The notes below the pieces were generated by a model that was not told where the DNA came from, ran no database searches, and was given only the letters and a program-made list of their open reading frames with translations. A stretch of DNA of 64,000 nucleotides. It comes from Gliomastix tumulicola. Its lineage: Eukaryota; Ascomycota; Sordariomycetes; Hypocreales; Bionectriaceae. The position numbers and the translations under genes were made by a program. This document shows positions 10,968 to 21,574 of the stretch, piece by piece; the first letter of the stretch is position 1, and every line of letters starts with the position of its first letter. The stretch spans positions 519,632-583,631 of the forward strand of contig BCHX01000010.1 of assembly GCA_001599755.1 (NCBI GenBank). Direction: 5' to 3'.

Positions 10968-11570
10968 GGTTCAGTCTTGAGGCCGAGTGGAATTGTGCGG
11001 TGCATAGGCCTCTACCTAGCGCGGCGCTCCGGCGAGCCAGTGTCAACCGGTACGGAACCTTGCTCGACCGTACATTCCGTTTATCTCCGGAATGAAGCAT
11101 GAGAAACGCGTCGACTTTTGCCTATACATGCAGCCGCGCAGTAGGGCCCATGCCGATGCCATTAGCCGGGTGGCGAAGACTGCGCCCCATGCGGGGATCA
11201 ACCACACCGACTACGTACCTCTACTTGACTGCCCCATCAGCCTTTCTATCGAGACGAAGCGGACTGGCGAGGACTGGAAGGAAGCCTTGCATCAGATGAG
11301 CACATGGCTTGTTGCACACCAGAAACGGCTTGACAGTCTCTCGACCGCGTTGTTGTCTCCCACCTTTCTGCCTGGCATCATCATCCAAGGGCATGAGTGG
11401 TACTTTGTCGCTGCGACGCGGGGTTGTGCGCGTGAAGAGGGAGGCTGAGAGACGGTAATCTGGACCAAGATCCACATTGGGTCGACAGACCAGTTGGGAG
11501 GCATCATTCAAAGGCTAGCGCACTGGTCTGCATTGACACTGTTGGAACACATGGACAGTTGCGTCAGAGG
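10968..11570 (+). pseudogene. PD-(D/E)XK nuclease-like fungal protein, 5'-truncated copy
   Basis: The translation aligns with the intact gene at 12,623-14,289: EAEWNCAVHRPL, HEKRVDFCLYMQP, AGINHTDYVPLLDCPISLSIETK (the E-x-K core), HQMSTWLVAHQKRLDSL, FLPGIIIQGHEWYFVAAT, and, after a TGA at 11,446-11,448 in the same frame, VIWTKIHIGSTDQLGGIIQRLAHWSA. A stop after LSPE (about 11,093) also breaks it. The N-terminal half is absent, and homology starts exactly where the LINE ends. It lacks the low-complexity basic N-terminus and cannot make a full protein. Confidence 0.8.
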
Positions 11571-11614
11571 GTCGTGTGGGGCACCCGAGAGATCCTGCGG
11601 GCCCACAGAGGTAG

Positions 11615-11712
11615 CAGTATATAAGGAGGGCAATCCCTCCCGACCACTGATAAGCTGTAACGAACAATGCAATCCACTCACTCATACCTCTTGTCACAAC
11701 AGACACATTGGC
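11615..11712 (+). promoter_or_regulatory. TATA box and leader segment shared with the ankyrin gene
   Basis: GTATATAAGG at about 11,618-11,627 is followed by about 75 nt (CCTCCCGACCACTGATAA, AACGAACAAT, CAATCCACTCACTCATACC words). These match, at about 80% by eye, the minus-strand leader upstream of the F-box/ankyrin gene (30,250-30,175). No good reading frame follows here, so it looks like an orphan promoter/5' UTR copy. Confidence 0.5.
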
Positions 11713-11777
11713 CGTAGTTTAAGGAAGCAGTCTTGTAGCTGGTGTGGACTAACTCAATGAACATTTGGGTGAACCTA

Positions 11778-12163
11778 CTGTACCAAGGGTATGTGGTAAT
11801 TCATTGAGTTACGTTTTTCTCGTCCGCGCTTTGCGACAGGGGTTTCTCCAATATGTATAGCGACCCTGGACTGAAAAACTTCATGAAATTACGTCTTCCA
11901 TATCTTCTGCCCCGCCGGTTGGCCTCCCGTGACGTGGGCAAAGAAGTAGCAGCCGTTCCAGGAACACATTGACCGACGAAAGGTAGCGGACCACAGCCTG
12001 CAGTCACCACGTAGCTGTCCTTTTGTTTTCATTTTCGTCCGTGCATCACGACAGGGGACCTAATACGTAGCGGACCTGATACAGGTGGGAATATGAAAGT
12101 GCACGGGCCACCTGCGGACCTGATACACGTTGCGGATCTGATACACGTGGGTATTGGTACAGG
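11778..12163. repeat. MITE-like repeat with CTGTACCAA inverted ends
   Basis: It starts CTGTACCAAGGG and ends TTGGTACAG, giving 9-bp inverted ends over 386 bp. The inner words TTCGTCCGTGCATC, GACAGGGG and AAACTTCATGAAATTAC recur in other copies at 14,500-14,575, 25,664-25,760 and 62,367-62,490. No coding capacity. I see no clear target duplication. Confidence 0.55.
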
Positions 12164-12622
12164 AGGGATTGCTTGAAGAGTGCAGAGGATCTGCCCGGAG
12201 GAATCGCTAGGTCAGACCAAGGACGCGGCAATCTGTCGCGTGGGAATCGCCAGTGATCGAAGGACGGATGCACGGGGTATTTGTTTAGGAAACTTGGGCA
12301 AGGATGGTCTTGGCTGGCCATAGGCAGTAGTCGGCACTATTGGGTCGACCATTGGGTTAGCAGCCGCTATGCCTTTCATGGAGTACGACTTTCAGCACGC
12401 TACCGCGACATTATATGCATTGGTACCCTAAACAGGCACCTGGTATTACGACTTGATTCTGTTGCGCGTATACGCTCTGGAGCTGCATACGTAGCGTGAA
12501 GACTTAGAGCAGAGTGCAAGGATGAAAGCCATGCCAGACCGTAAGTTACGACACACGGACGACCAGTACAGCAGGTTTGAGGGGGAAACACGTGGCGGGA
12601 AAGGGTATCATATTATTAAGTT
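12164..12622. other. Intergenic, no gene recognised
   Basis: Nothing supported beyond the 3' flank of the PD-(D/E)XK gene. Confidence 0.4.
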
Positions 12623-14289
12623 TCATAAGCAATTTGGTATAATGGAGCCAGGCATCACTTGTCTCACGTCAGCGGCGACAAGGTGTCGAATCCAGGGCCA
12701 ATATGTGACTGCTGACCACTGTGCCAGCCTTTGTATGGTCGTGATGATCTGGGCAATTCCCTGTAGCGAGCTCGTTGACCCAATGGTCAGATCTGTCCAG
12801 ATGACCGGTTTCTGACTGCCGTCGGCGCGTGTGCGACCCTGAGTGGCAGCGACGAAATGCCACACGTGGCCCTGAACAATAATGCCAGGTAGAAACTCTG
12901 GCTTTGGAGGACAAACGATGTCGGGTGTGACTCGCTCTGGAGTGTCGGCTAGCAGACTGTCAATCCTTGTCCAGTGCGCAGTCATCCATATAGCCATTTG
13001 GTTCAGGGCCTTGGCCCAGCTATCATTTGTAAGCTTCGTCTCGATGCTGACTGCGATCGCGTGGTCTAGCAGTGCCGTTTGGTCCGAGTGATTGATGCCA
13101 GCAAAGATTGTCCCTCGACAGGAGGAGCGGATGTCCTCAACCATAGCCGTATCGCGCGGCTCTAGGGTGAAGCAATAGTCGACACGGTTTTCGTACTTGA
13201 CGTTCCCTGCAGATGGGATGCAGACAGGATCAAGAGATGCAACGGTGCTACCATACATCAGCGGGGAGAGGCCCTATTAGAAAGGAGGAAGAGAATACCT
13301 ACACGTTCTGCAGTTCGACGTTGACGTCACTCTTCACTGTTCCGTCTTCTTCTCGGTTGATTGCCGCGTAGAGTAGAGCAGCCTGCATAAGAGGAGCGTG
13401 CACGACAGAGTTCCACTGCACCTCTGGCCGACCATACTTCTGGCATTTGTGCGCTTCGTTCCAGATGCATAAGAGGGAGTCGATGGGTGCGAGCCGGCCC
13501 AGGTGCGCCCGTTCGCCCGTTGTATCCACGACATATGGCGATTCTAGCAGTTCGGCGATGAGGGGGGCGTACTTGTATCTACTGTCATCTCTGAGCTTCT
13601 TGAACTCTGTCTATGAGAGCTGTCAGTATCGTGTGAGGGGGAGAATTGATGAGAGAAAACCTTAGGGCTAAGAGACTCACTTGATCTGTCGCTGTTATTA
13701 CCCCAAACCCTCCTGCATCGCCCTTGATGCGCCGTGTCAGCTCTACAAGCTTCGGTGGACGCGACGCCAGGGCGTTGTCGAACGACTCGACGTCGACAAC
13801 ATCATTGCGGGACAATTGCACCACACTTTTGATGGGGCTGGATCTGCGAGGTCTCTTTCGGCTGGATCCGGCGGACGGACTGTCGTTGAGGTAATCGTTC
13901 TCGGTGGTATCGGAGGCGGCGGCGAGGGAATTACTGCTGGCATGACTATTGGTACTAGAGCGAGAGCGGCTCGCTTTGGGTCGTGCCTTGGTGCTTGTGC
14001 CTCTGTTTTCGCTCGCGCGTGGTGTCGCATCAATATCTAATTGGGGCTGGATTCTTTTCTGTCGCTTTGTCGGAGAGGAGGCAGAGGCCTGATCTTCATC
14101 AACTTCGTCGCCTCCTTCGACGGACATGGGAGGTGAAGCTAGCTGCTGCTCAAGTCGTCGCTTGTTAGGTTTCGATTGAAAGGTGTGCTCGTTATCGCGT
14201 CTGATTCGTTCTGGGTTCCGCTGCGGGGAGGTTGATGATTCGGCGACATGTGAGAGCCAAGAAATGATATTTGGCTCCTTGTCAGCCAT
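12623..14289 (-). CDS. PD-(D/E)XK nuclease-like domain protein (fungal lineage-specific family)
   Basis: The protein is predicted at 521 aa from three exons: 14289-13681, 13610-13305 and 13273-12623. Intron 1 (70 nt, GTGAGT...ATAG) is canonical. Intron 2 would be only 31 nt (GTGTAG...AATAG) but keeps the frame. The N-terminus is MADKEPNIISWLSHV followed by about 150 Ser/Arg/Lys-rich residues with nuclear-localisation-like clusters (SRKRPRRSSPIK). The core is EVQWNSVVHAPL, ENRVDYCFTLEP (D) and AGINHSDQTALLDHAIAVSIETK (E-x-K), then LPGIIVQGHVWHFVAAT and IGSTSSLQGIAQII. That layout matches a multicopy family of Pezizomycotina annotated as PD-(D/E)XK nuclease-like. The activity is unproven. Two decayed relatives lie in this window (10,968-11,570 and 35,870-36,417). 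Confidence 0.8.
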
Positions 14290-14499
14290 GCCTTACCGAG
14301 TGTTGGAGCGCGTCACGGAGAGAAGCGACGATGCGGTTGTGATCGATGGTCAACGGCGGGAGGGGTTGTTCTGAAATAGATTAAGTGGGCAGCTTCCAGG
14401 CTCGCCAGTTTGTTTACGCGGATCGGGTTATCTTCGGCGAAGTGTCGGCTAGGTAACCTGAGGTGTCTTTGCCTGAGGGTCCGCGTAGTTCACGTGGTT

Positions 14500-14575
14500 T
14501 TTATCGCTGCGTTTGACAGGGGTAACCCCACAATTTGTATGACGACTCGGACAAACTTCATGAAATTACATTCAT
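14500..14575 (+). repeat. Partial copy of the CTGTACCAA repeat family
   Basis: TTTTTATCGCTGCGTTTGAC, AGGGGTAACCCC, TTTGTATG and CAAACTTCATGAAATTACA match the inner part of the 11,778-12,163 repeat. The ends are lost. It lies upstream of the BTB gene. Confidence 0.5.
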
Positions 14576-14874
14576 CATGTCCTTGGTCGCCATTCATCTT
14601 TCTTCCCTCATGCATGCCTTATCCAGGCTTTGCGCATAGTCGACGGCCGACCCACGAGTTGCCACACATCTGTACAAGAAACGTGGTGTGCTACTGGATG
14701 GGGGGAGGGGGTTGTGCAAGCTGCTGACGACGATCTGCCCGACTGGGGCCCACATAGCTTAGTAATTCTTTGTTGCCTTGCCAACAGACACTTAGTGTTG
14801 TTTGTTATAAGTGACCCCGATTTTCCCTGTCAACGAGACCCGGGTGCCGTCCAGCATGGCTCCTTCAATTCTCA

Positions 14875-15921
14875 ATGAGCATCTCGAGAGAGGACCAAAA
14901 ACGTGTTTATCGTTCTAAACCATGCCGGATTTTATTCCGCCAGTTCGACAACGCCCGTCTACGGAAGCGAAAGCCCATTCGCGCTCTCGTCCAATCCCAC
15001 AATTTGCAGGTTTGGCCGCTTTCCAGGGATAGGCTTGTTGAGATTCTTCAGCACCTATTGAAAGAACGAATATTTGAGTCCGACAACGTAGCTCGCAGCA
15101 CGTTCCCCGAACTATTCGAAACCCCGGCACCACCTGTTGAACAAGCCGGGGCTACCCAGAAGGCCACGAACGTCATGAGCGTCATTCTCAAGGAGCAGCA
15201 GAAGTTGCTAAAAGTCATTGAAGGGTACGCATAGCTGGAACATTCATGTGAAGTTAAACTGAGCCAGAATAGCCTCCTAGACTCCGGATCCTACTCCGAT
15301 CTAACCATTACCACACACCGCAAGGAGCACCGAGTTCACCAAGCTATTGTCTGCCCGCAGTCGGAATTCATAGCCAAGGCGTGCAACTTCCGATCACGAA
15401 CTGAAGAGGACAGCTCTGATGCGCCGCGCTCTTCTGCAACTGTCGACTTCAGAGAAGAAGACCCGGAAGTCGTGGGTTACATGGTTCAGTTTATGTATCG
15501 ATCAAATTACGACATCGAGACGCTGGGAGAGGATGGCGGCGACCTCGGATCAGAGACTTCTCAACAGTATGAGCGCCATCTTATTCTGCATGCGAAGGTG
15601 TACGCGCTCGCAGAAAAGTACGTTGTTGAAGGCTTGAAGGCTTTGAGTTTGGCAAAGTTCGAAACTGCGTGTGACGCGCAACAATTCACCTCAGAAGACT
15701 TCCTCTCAGCGGCAGAATTCGTGTACGCATCCACGATTGAAGCCGACAGGGGTATGAGAAACGCCATTGTCAAAGCGTTTTATCAACATCCGGGATACTT
15801 GGACTCTGACACAGGGCGGGCAACATTACAGACCGTACACGGTCTGTCATACGACATTTTACAGCACGTCCGTGCAGAAACAAAAACGCACTCTGGTACC
15901 ACCGACTGGCGCTGGATATGA
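14875..15921 (+). CDS. BTB/POZ domain protein
   Basis: Two exons, 14875-15224 and 15273-15921, are joined by a 48-nt intron (GTACGC donor, ACTGAG branch-like, AATAG acceptor). Splicing restores VIEG-LLDSGSYSDLTITTHRKEH, the hallmark start of a BTB fold, followed by HQAIVCPQSEFIAKAC, DPEVVGYMVQFMY and ILHAKVYALAEKY (residues about 115-250). BTB proteins dimerise and often act as Cullin-3 adaptors. This short fungal type has no other domain. The usual family start would be the ATG at 15175 (MSVILKEQQKLLKVIEG). The upstream in-frame ATG at 14875 adds 100 residues with no known match, so the start is uncertain. Confidence 0.8.
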
Positions 15922-16408
15922 TTATGCTGGATGGCACGATTCAAGCAGCAAGGGGTACTCGGCGGCAAAGGAAAATCCGACTGACAGGGCCAACGTTTCT
16001 TGTAGAGTTCGATGAATCGAATTATTGTGTAGTGCGAGTTGAGTGGATGTGTTGACTTAAGCCGTTGTCGACTTGCTTCGCCAGCTGTTGTCCAACGGCT
16101 ATTGCGAGCAAGTCCCCGCTTACCTGCATGGCATTATCTTGCAAGTGTTCACGTTGTGGCTGTGCTCACTTATGGGTAGCTGACGTCCACCCGGCCTCAG
16201 GCAGTACATGACGCGAATGAGACTTACCTATGAGTTCCCCAACCTCTTGCTGCCATCGGGACCCTGTAAAATCTGCATTCCCATGAAGACCACGCCGAGA
16301 TGGATGCCGAGCCCAAGCGCTGACACAAGAGCCAAAGCCCGGACCTCCTGGGCCTCACGCCCTAATGCGGCAAAAGACGCTGTCTAGGCACCAGTACACC
16401 GTTGCGTG
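15922..16408. other. Intergenic, no gene recognised
   Basis: 3' flank of the BTB gene and left flank of the hAT element. No gene-like frame. Confidence 0.4.
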
Positions 16409-16682
16409 CAGAGCTCGCAATAGTCCGGTCAGTCCGTCTAAAACCCCCAGACTGCCCATTTAGTCCGTCCGACTTGGTCAGACCAGACCAGCAGTCTAGC
16501 TACAACGCCCAGACTAGACTATCAGTCCGTCTGCCACCTCCAGACCAGACCACACTACAGACTACAGTCTAGACTAATAGTCCAGACTGCATGACCCACA
16601 TTTAGCTCTCCTCTATTCTACAGATCGCTCCAAGCTGCCCACCACATAACTATGACCACATAACTATGACTGATACACAACA

Positions 16683-18929
16683 CTATCCCATCACGCCTCT
16701 TCCGCCCGTCAACCCACTGTTACCCACAGGTTCCTGGATATCGGGCATGGCAGACACAGGCTCCGGAGGAACGTAGCCATGCTGGAACGCGTTCGTTAGG
16801 ACACTTTTTGTACATAGTAGAGCCCACAAATTGGGAAAACTTACGTCCGACTGAGCTATCAGAGCGCTCCCATCCCAGGATTGCAAGCATTCAAGAAGAT
16901 TCAATGTCTCCATGTTCATAGATCCTCGCCGGTCGGTGACTGTCAGTTTGGCCTTGGAGAAGAGTCGCTCTGTCTCGGCAGACATAGGCGGAATCGACAG
17001 AACGTCGATGGCCATCAAGGACAAGTTAGGGAATCTTCTTCGCTGCGCCAGTTCGAGCCACCATTTCAAAGGATCCGATATCATCATCACAGGCTCGCGG
17101 CAGTACACTTCGTACTCGTCATCGTCCATGTTCAAGATCGTGGCCTTTTGCTCTTTCATCCAGACTTTGTACCCATTCGGCCGCTTCGTCGTCGGTTCTG
17201 GTTCGCCGCTCTGGCGAAGAACGGGACCGGGCGCGCTTGGCTTGTATGTCTTGCTCCACAGCTGCTCTACACGAGCCTTGGCCTTCTCGATCCATTCAGC
17301 TCTGCCTTCCCACGTCTTCTCCATGTAGGCCCACTTGAGCGAGGGATGCAAGACTGTAGCTGCTGAATACACCGGAGAATCCTCCGTTGCTTCATAGTAG
17401 TCAGCTAGTTTCGCCCAGGCAGTCTCCATCATGGTCGCCAAGTGAGGGACCGCGGTCCTCTCCCTGGACGTCTCAATGTGGTGAAGAAGATAATCCATGG
17501 TGGGTAGAACGTCACAGATGGAATTTCGACTGCCTTCGTTGGCCACTGTGGCGTCTTGGAACGGCTCGAGAAAGCGGCAAGTCTCGGCCAACGTGGCCCA
17601 GTCGGAAGGCGTCAGGACATCCTGTTGCAGAACCGACTCTTGCGCACAAACGATGGTGACGGCCTGTCTCACCTTGGGTTTCAGAGCCCATTCCACCATC
17701 CTGTACCACGAATTCCAGCGGGTGTCGTTATCACGTCGTAACCTGAGACCGTCACTGAGTGTCGTGAACGCTCGAAGCCGTTGGGGGCTCCCAGTGATAT
17801 AGACGACGATATTGTGAAGCTTGCCTATCGCCCCTCGCTTCCTCCACTGCCCTACTTCCTCACTGGACGGTCCATGATAGGATTCTGTCGTGGGTGGACG
17901 CTTTCCTATGAGAAATTCCATCACAGCCAGGTTAATGATGTGGCCGACACAGCGAAGCCGGTGAGGGAGAGGGTCGTAGAACACGTCGAACTCATGTTCC
18001 AATTCGTCAGACACTTTGTCGATCATGGTGTTCATATTGCCAGCATTATCCATCATGAAGTAGCCAACCTTGGACGCGATCCCATATTCCCGGATGAACT
18101 CCATGATGGCTTCTGCCATGTTCTCGCCGCTGTGCTGTCCTTCCAGCTCCTTGATCCTCACTACGAGGGACTGCACACCGTGATCTTCAGTCACGAACTG
18201 AACTGTGAATCCGATGGCCCCTAAGCAGTTTGGAGACGTCCAATTATCGGGAACAATGTGGACAGAAGAGAGGGCATTCTGTAGGGCTCGCTTTACGAAC
18301 TCCTTTTTGCTGTCATAGCCCCACTGTAAGTCAGCTTTGACAGTGTTAGCAGACCTCGGGAGGAGGTCATCGGCGGCCGGGCAAAGATAGCGGACGAAGT
18401 CACGAAAGGCAGGCTGCTCGACATGAGCAAAGGGGAGGCTGCAAGCGACCGTGTAGCGACAGTAGAGCTCGCGCAAGGTGGCCTGATCCAGTACCGCTGC
18501 GTCCGCCGTCGCCTTGCGCTTCCTCGAGGGGACGAGAGTATCATTGGTCATGAAGGTGGTGATGTCCCCAAGGCGGCTTTGGGTCGTCGCTCGGCGGTCG
18601 TCTTGCCTGCCCAACACCGTGATCCTGTGCGCTTTGCGCAAGTGATCGATGATTGTGGACGACCCGCCAGAGTAGTTGTATCTCTTCTCCCTCTTCCTGT
18701 TGAAGCAGGGCTGGCAGTGCCACCACTTCTTTCCGTTGGAATCAACCCAGGCTGCAGGCAATGTCTTGCCTTCTTCTACTCGACAATACTCCCAGATGGG
18801 GGATGTCGCTGGGCGGGGCTGGTGATCAGTCGACGATGACGACGAAGGTGCAAGAGAGGAAGTGGCCGCAAAATCACTCAGATGGCTGGTAGCGCTCTGC
18901 GTGCTAACAGGATCATCAATAGAAGACAT
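16683..18929 (-). CDS. hAT-family transposase with BED zinc finger
   Basis: A single uninterrupted frame of 748 aa. The N-terminus is Ser-rich. A BED-type finger spans about residues 45-110 (WEYCRVEEGK, WWHCQPCFNRK, IIDHLRKAH). The RNase H-like catalytic region includes DNWTSPNCLGAIGFTVQFV, GYFMMDNAGNMNTMID and HRLRCVGHIINLAVMEFL. The C-terminal dimerisation domain is at about 640-710 (FPNLSLMAIDVLSIPPMSAE-TERLFSKAKLTVTDRR). No stop or frameshift is visible, unlike the other transposases in the window, so this is the best candidate for an active enzyme here and for a source that moves non-autonomous hAT copies. Confidence 0.92.
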   Translation of the reverse strand: MSSIDDPVSTQSATSHLSDFAATSSLAPSSSSSTDHQPRPATSPIWEYCRVEEGKTLPAAWVDSNGKKWWHCQPCFNRKREKRYNYSGGSSTIIDHLRKAHRITVLGRQDDRRATTQSRLGDITTFMTNDTLVPSRKRKATADAAVLDQATLRELYCRYTVACSLPFAHVEQPAFRDFVRYLCPAADDLLPRSANTVKADLQWGYDSKKEFVKRALQNALSSVHIVPDNWTSPNCLGAIGFTVQFVTEDHGVQSLVVRIKELEGQHSGENMAEAIMEFIREYGIASKVGYFMMDNAGNMNTMIDKVSDELEHEFDVFYDPLPHRLRCVGHIINLAVMEFLIGKRPPTTESYHGPSSEEVGQWRKRGAIGKLHNIVVYITGSPQRLRAFTTLSDGLRLRRDNDTRWNSWYRMVEWALKPKVRQAVTIVCAQESVLQQDVLTPSDWATLAETCRFLEPFQDATVANEGSRNSICDVLPTMDYLLHHIETSRERTAVPHLATMMETAWAKLADYYEATEDSPVYSAATVLHPSLKWAYMEKTWEGRAEWIEKAKARVEQLWSKTYKPSAPGPVLRQSGEPEPTTKRPNGYKVWMKEQKATILNMDDDEYEVYCREPVMMISDPLKWWLELAQRRRFPNLSLMAIDVLSIPPMSAETERLFSKAKLTVTDRRGSMNMETLNLLECLQSWDGSALIAQSDVSFPNLWALLCTKSVLTNAFQHGYVPPEPVSAMPDIQEPVGNSGLTGGRGVMG

Positions 18930-19120
18930 GATCAGTCAGGCAGCACAAAGACAAGAAATTCGGGTATATGGTGGCAATATGATAGTTGGAGGGAACTCGC
19001 TGGAGCAGAACACTTGGGACTTGACTTTGTCCTCAAATGGTGGGGGTTGCAGAATCGGAGAAGGCAAACCAGACACGCCTATGAAGGAACGTGTTGACAA
19101 AAACACTAGTGCCGAGGGAC

Positions 19121-19803
19121 GGGAGCCAATAGGCCCACGGGTACCCGTGGCTCTATTATTCCCACGGGTCCCGTGGAGCTGACTAAGGACAGTACAGACA
19201 ACACCGTCCAACCTCCATTGACTTACATGGCTCTGTAAGCCCCCCTTTGGGGTAATGAGTCCGTTTATCCAACCCGACTTATATGCCTACCATATAGTTT
19301 GGATTATAATCAAACCACACTACAATGCATTGCTCGGTTCTGTAGCGGTACCGGCCGCCACTTTCACGAGTGGTAGTCTTGCGCTACTTGCTCTGACTTG
19401 CGGGTGGCGGGGCCCCATGATGGATTGCACATGTATGTGACCGTCAATTTGCCGCTCCTCCTAAGGTCGACCGACCAGTAGCTAATAGATATCCTCGGGT
19501 AGCGGCCCATTCATTAATAACACTGAACAAGACATGTCGTGATGGGTAATTATGATCTGGAGGGTGGTGGTCGCTAGGGAAGGAGGAAACAGCCTCCATT
19601 GCCTTGGGTCATACCTTCACTTTTCGTACTGTGTAACAAGATACAATCAATTAACGCGTCGAAACACGCTTACGCGTAGAACATAACAGTGTTAAAAATT
19701 GACTTTCCCCAGCCAAAGTACCAAATTAACACTGTCCTTAGTCAGCTCCACGGGACCCGTGGGAATAATAGAGCCACGGGTACCCGTGGGCCTATTGGCT
19801 CCC
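19121..19803. mobile_element. 683-bp MITE with ~75-bp TIRs and 9-bp TSD
   Basis: The left end reads GGGAGCCAATAGGCCCACGG and continues through GTCCCGTGGAGCTGACTAAG. The right end is its inverted copy. The flanks are a perfect 9-bp direct repeat, CCGAGGGAC at 19,112-19,120 and 19,804-19,812. Long TIRs and a 9-bp duplication point to Mutator-type mobilisation. No coding capacity. It sits inside the non-coding right half of the hAT element, so it is younger than that insertion. A lone degenerate terminus lies at 6,346-6,390. Confidence 0.9.
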
Positions 19804-20472
19804 CCGAGGGACGCGTTCCTTAGTCATGTTTACAGGGCTACTTCAGGATGCCTGGGGGTTGGCGGTAGCCAGATCCATGGGCGAAATTTGGTTTACAGTG
19901 GGTAGTGGTTGGACTGCAAGCCGCCAACCTACCCTACAGTCAGACTAGTCGTCAGACTGTTGGTCTGGAAATGGGAGCGGACGCGCCTCGCTACTGACTG
20001 GGACTGCGTACGAGCCGCCTCGGCGGCCGACGTAGAGAGGTCCCACTAGGACTAACAACCGCAGCAGACTCATTTCTGCACCTGGACGACCCGCTGACGG
20101 GCGGCAGGATTCGATGATGAGCGCCTTTGAGCCAACGATATGCTGGATAGTGTTTATGGTTAGTCTGTAGAGTTGGAACTCTCGCCAGCTTTTATAACAG
20201 TAGCTAGAAACAGTAGCTCAGCACGTCCTGTGCCCCTACAGGGGACCTGAGCGGCTGAATGCCGCTGGACGGAAAATATACAAACAAACAAACAAACAAA
20301 AATGTTGGTCTGGAAAGCTCAGACTGAGACCACAGGTCAGTCTGGATTTGCCAGACTGGACTATCAGTCTAGTCCGAAAACTGCAGACTAGGCTAACAGT
20401 CTGCGGACTGCTAGTCTAGACCATGGTCTGGACTAATAGTCCGCTTCATGGTCTGGACTATTGCGAGCTCTG

Positions 20473-21316
20473 CCTGTCGGTCTTCCTTCTTTCGCACCTC
20501 TTCCTCGATCGCCTGTCGGATCCACCCGATCTGCGCCTTGCTCTTGTCTTCCTCGCTGACGCGCGACGTGTCGATCGTACAGAATAGTGTCTCGGCGGTG
20601 GTCGGCGTCGTGACCGGCATGACCGGCGGGCGTGGCACCCTGCCTGCCCTGTCCAGTTGGGCCGTTGGGGTGGTACGCGCTACGTCTGCATACGACAGCT
20701 GCGGGCTGGCCCGGGCGCTGTTGGCCGCGAGGGCTCCGGTCGCCATCTCTAGCTGTTCTCGCGTGTACTTCAGTTCTTCCATCGTCTTTTCTTGCTGCAG
20801 CCTCAGTTGTTCATTCGCTTCCCGCAGCGCCTTCATTTCCTCGGCGGTTTTGGCTGCCTCCGCTCGAATCGAGCGGACATCCTGCTGAAGTTGTTGGATC
20901 ATGTCCCGCTGGTCGCTCACTATCTTTGTTGCCGAGTTCTGGTTCTCGAGTAAGGCTTCCCAGAGCCTCTGCAGGATCCTCCTCTGGTCGTTCATGAGGC
21001 GCGTCGAGGCTTCCTGAAGCAGCGTGCGGAACGCGGTCTGTGTGGGCGATTCGGCCTCGCCTCCCGCTCCCTCTGCGGGCCGCGGGCCTTCGTCCAGGTG
21101 GGCCATGGCGTTTTCGCCCGCCTCCATCGGCCATGCTCCGGTCCCCTTTGCCATTGCGGCCCTGTTTGCGGCCGCCTGTGTGCTTTCCTGGACTTTTGCG
21201 GTCGGCTTCACGGGTCTCGATGACCGACGCGTCGCGGTCACCCAGTCTCCACAATCGACTCGGATTTCCCCGGCGGTCGCGTCCATCTCGCGGTGGCCGC
21301 GCCGGTACTTGCTCAC
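20473..21316 (-). pseudogene. LINE ORF1 (gag-like) fragment cut by the hAT element
   Basis: Minus-strand ORF1 of a LINE. It has an N-terminal low-complexity region, a coiled coil (roughly residues 105-205; LLENQNSATKIVSDQRDMI, DVRSIRAEAAKTAEEM), SYADVARTTPTAQL, then TLFCTIDTSRVSEEDKSKAQ, which resembles the structured nucleic-acid-binding part of such proteins. The reading frame runs into the hAT terminus at 20,472, and everything 3' of it is missing. It is the longer sister of 113-750. Confidence 0.8.
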
Positions 21317-21385
21317 GTCTGTAAAGAGTGTAAAGAGTGTAAAGAGTGTAAAGAGTGTAAAGAGTGTAAAGAGTGTAAAGAGTGT
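21317..21385. repeat. 9-bp tandem repeat (GTAAAGAGT), ~7 units
   Basis: Direct repeats upstream of the LINE ORF1 start, abutting the Mutator-like element at 21,386. Same unit as at 751-783. Confidence 0.9.
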
Positions 21386-21574
21386 GGGCGCTGTCTACAT
21401 GGGCGCCCCCCTGCTTACATAATTTTTGGGCGCCCCCCCTCCACACCCCCAAGGACATTTTCAGGGGCTAGGTGGGCATGCTAACCAGCCCTATGGTGAA
21501 TCTTTCCAGGGATAATAAATTTTCGTTCATTCATTCACACTACTACCACCGTTACCATCTGCGACGCTGACGCT

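Larger units (their letters stand above)
16409..20472 (-). mobile_element. hAT transposon, apparently complete, with a nested MITE
   Basis: The ends are inverted: CAGAGCTCGCAATAGTCC at 16,409 and its complement ending at 20,472. Both subterminal regions (16,430-16,600 and 20,300-20,460) are packed with AGTCTGGAC/AGTCTAGAC words, typical of transposase-binding subterminal repeats in hAT elements. One intact transposase gene lies inside. The 8-bp flanks (GTTGCGTG and CCTGTCGG) do not match, so the expected target duplication is not seen. The right end lies within LINE ORF1 sequence. A (AAAC)n run lies at about 20,280-20,300. Confidence 0.85.

Noticed and set aside
20411..20472. GAGCTCGC/GCGAGCTC flanks as the target duplication of hAT 1
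   Set aside because: They are inverted, not direct, so they belong to the terminal inverted repeats; the true 8-bp flanks do not match.
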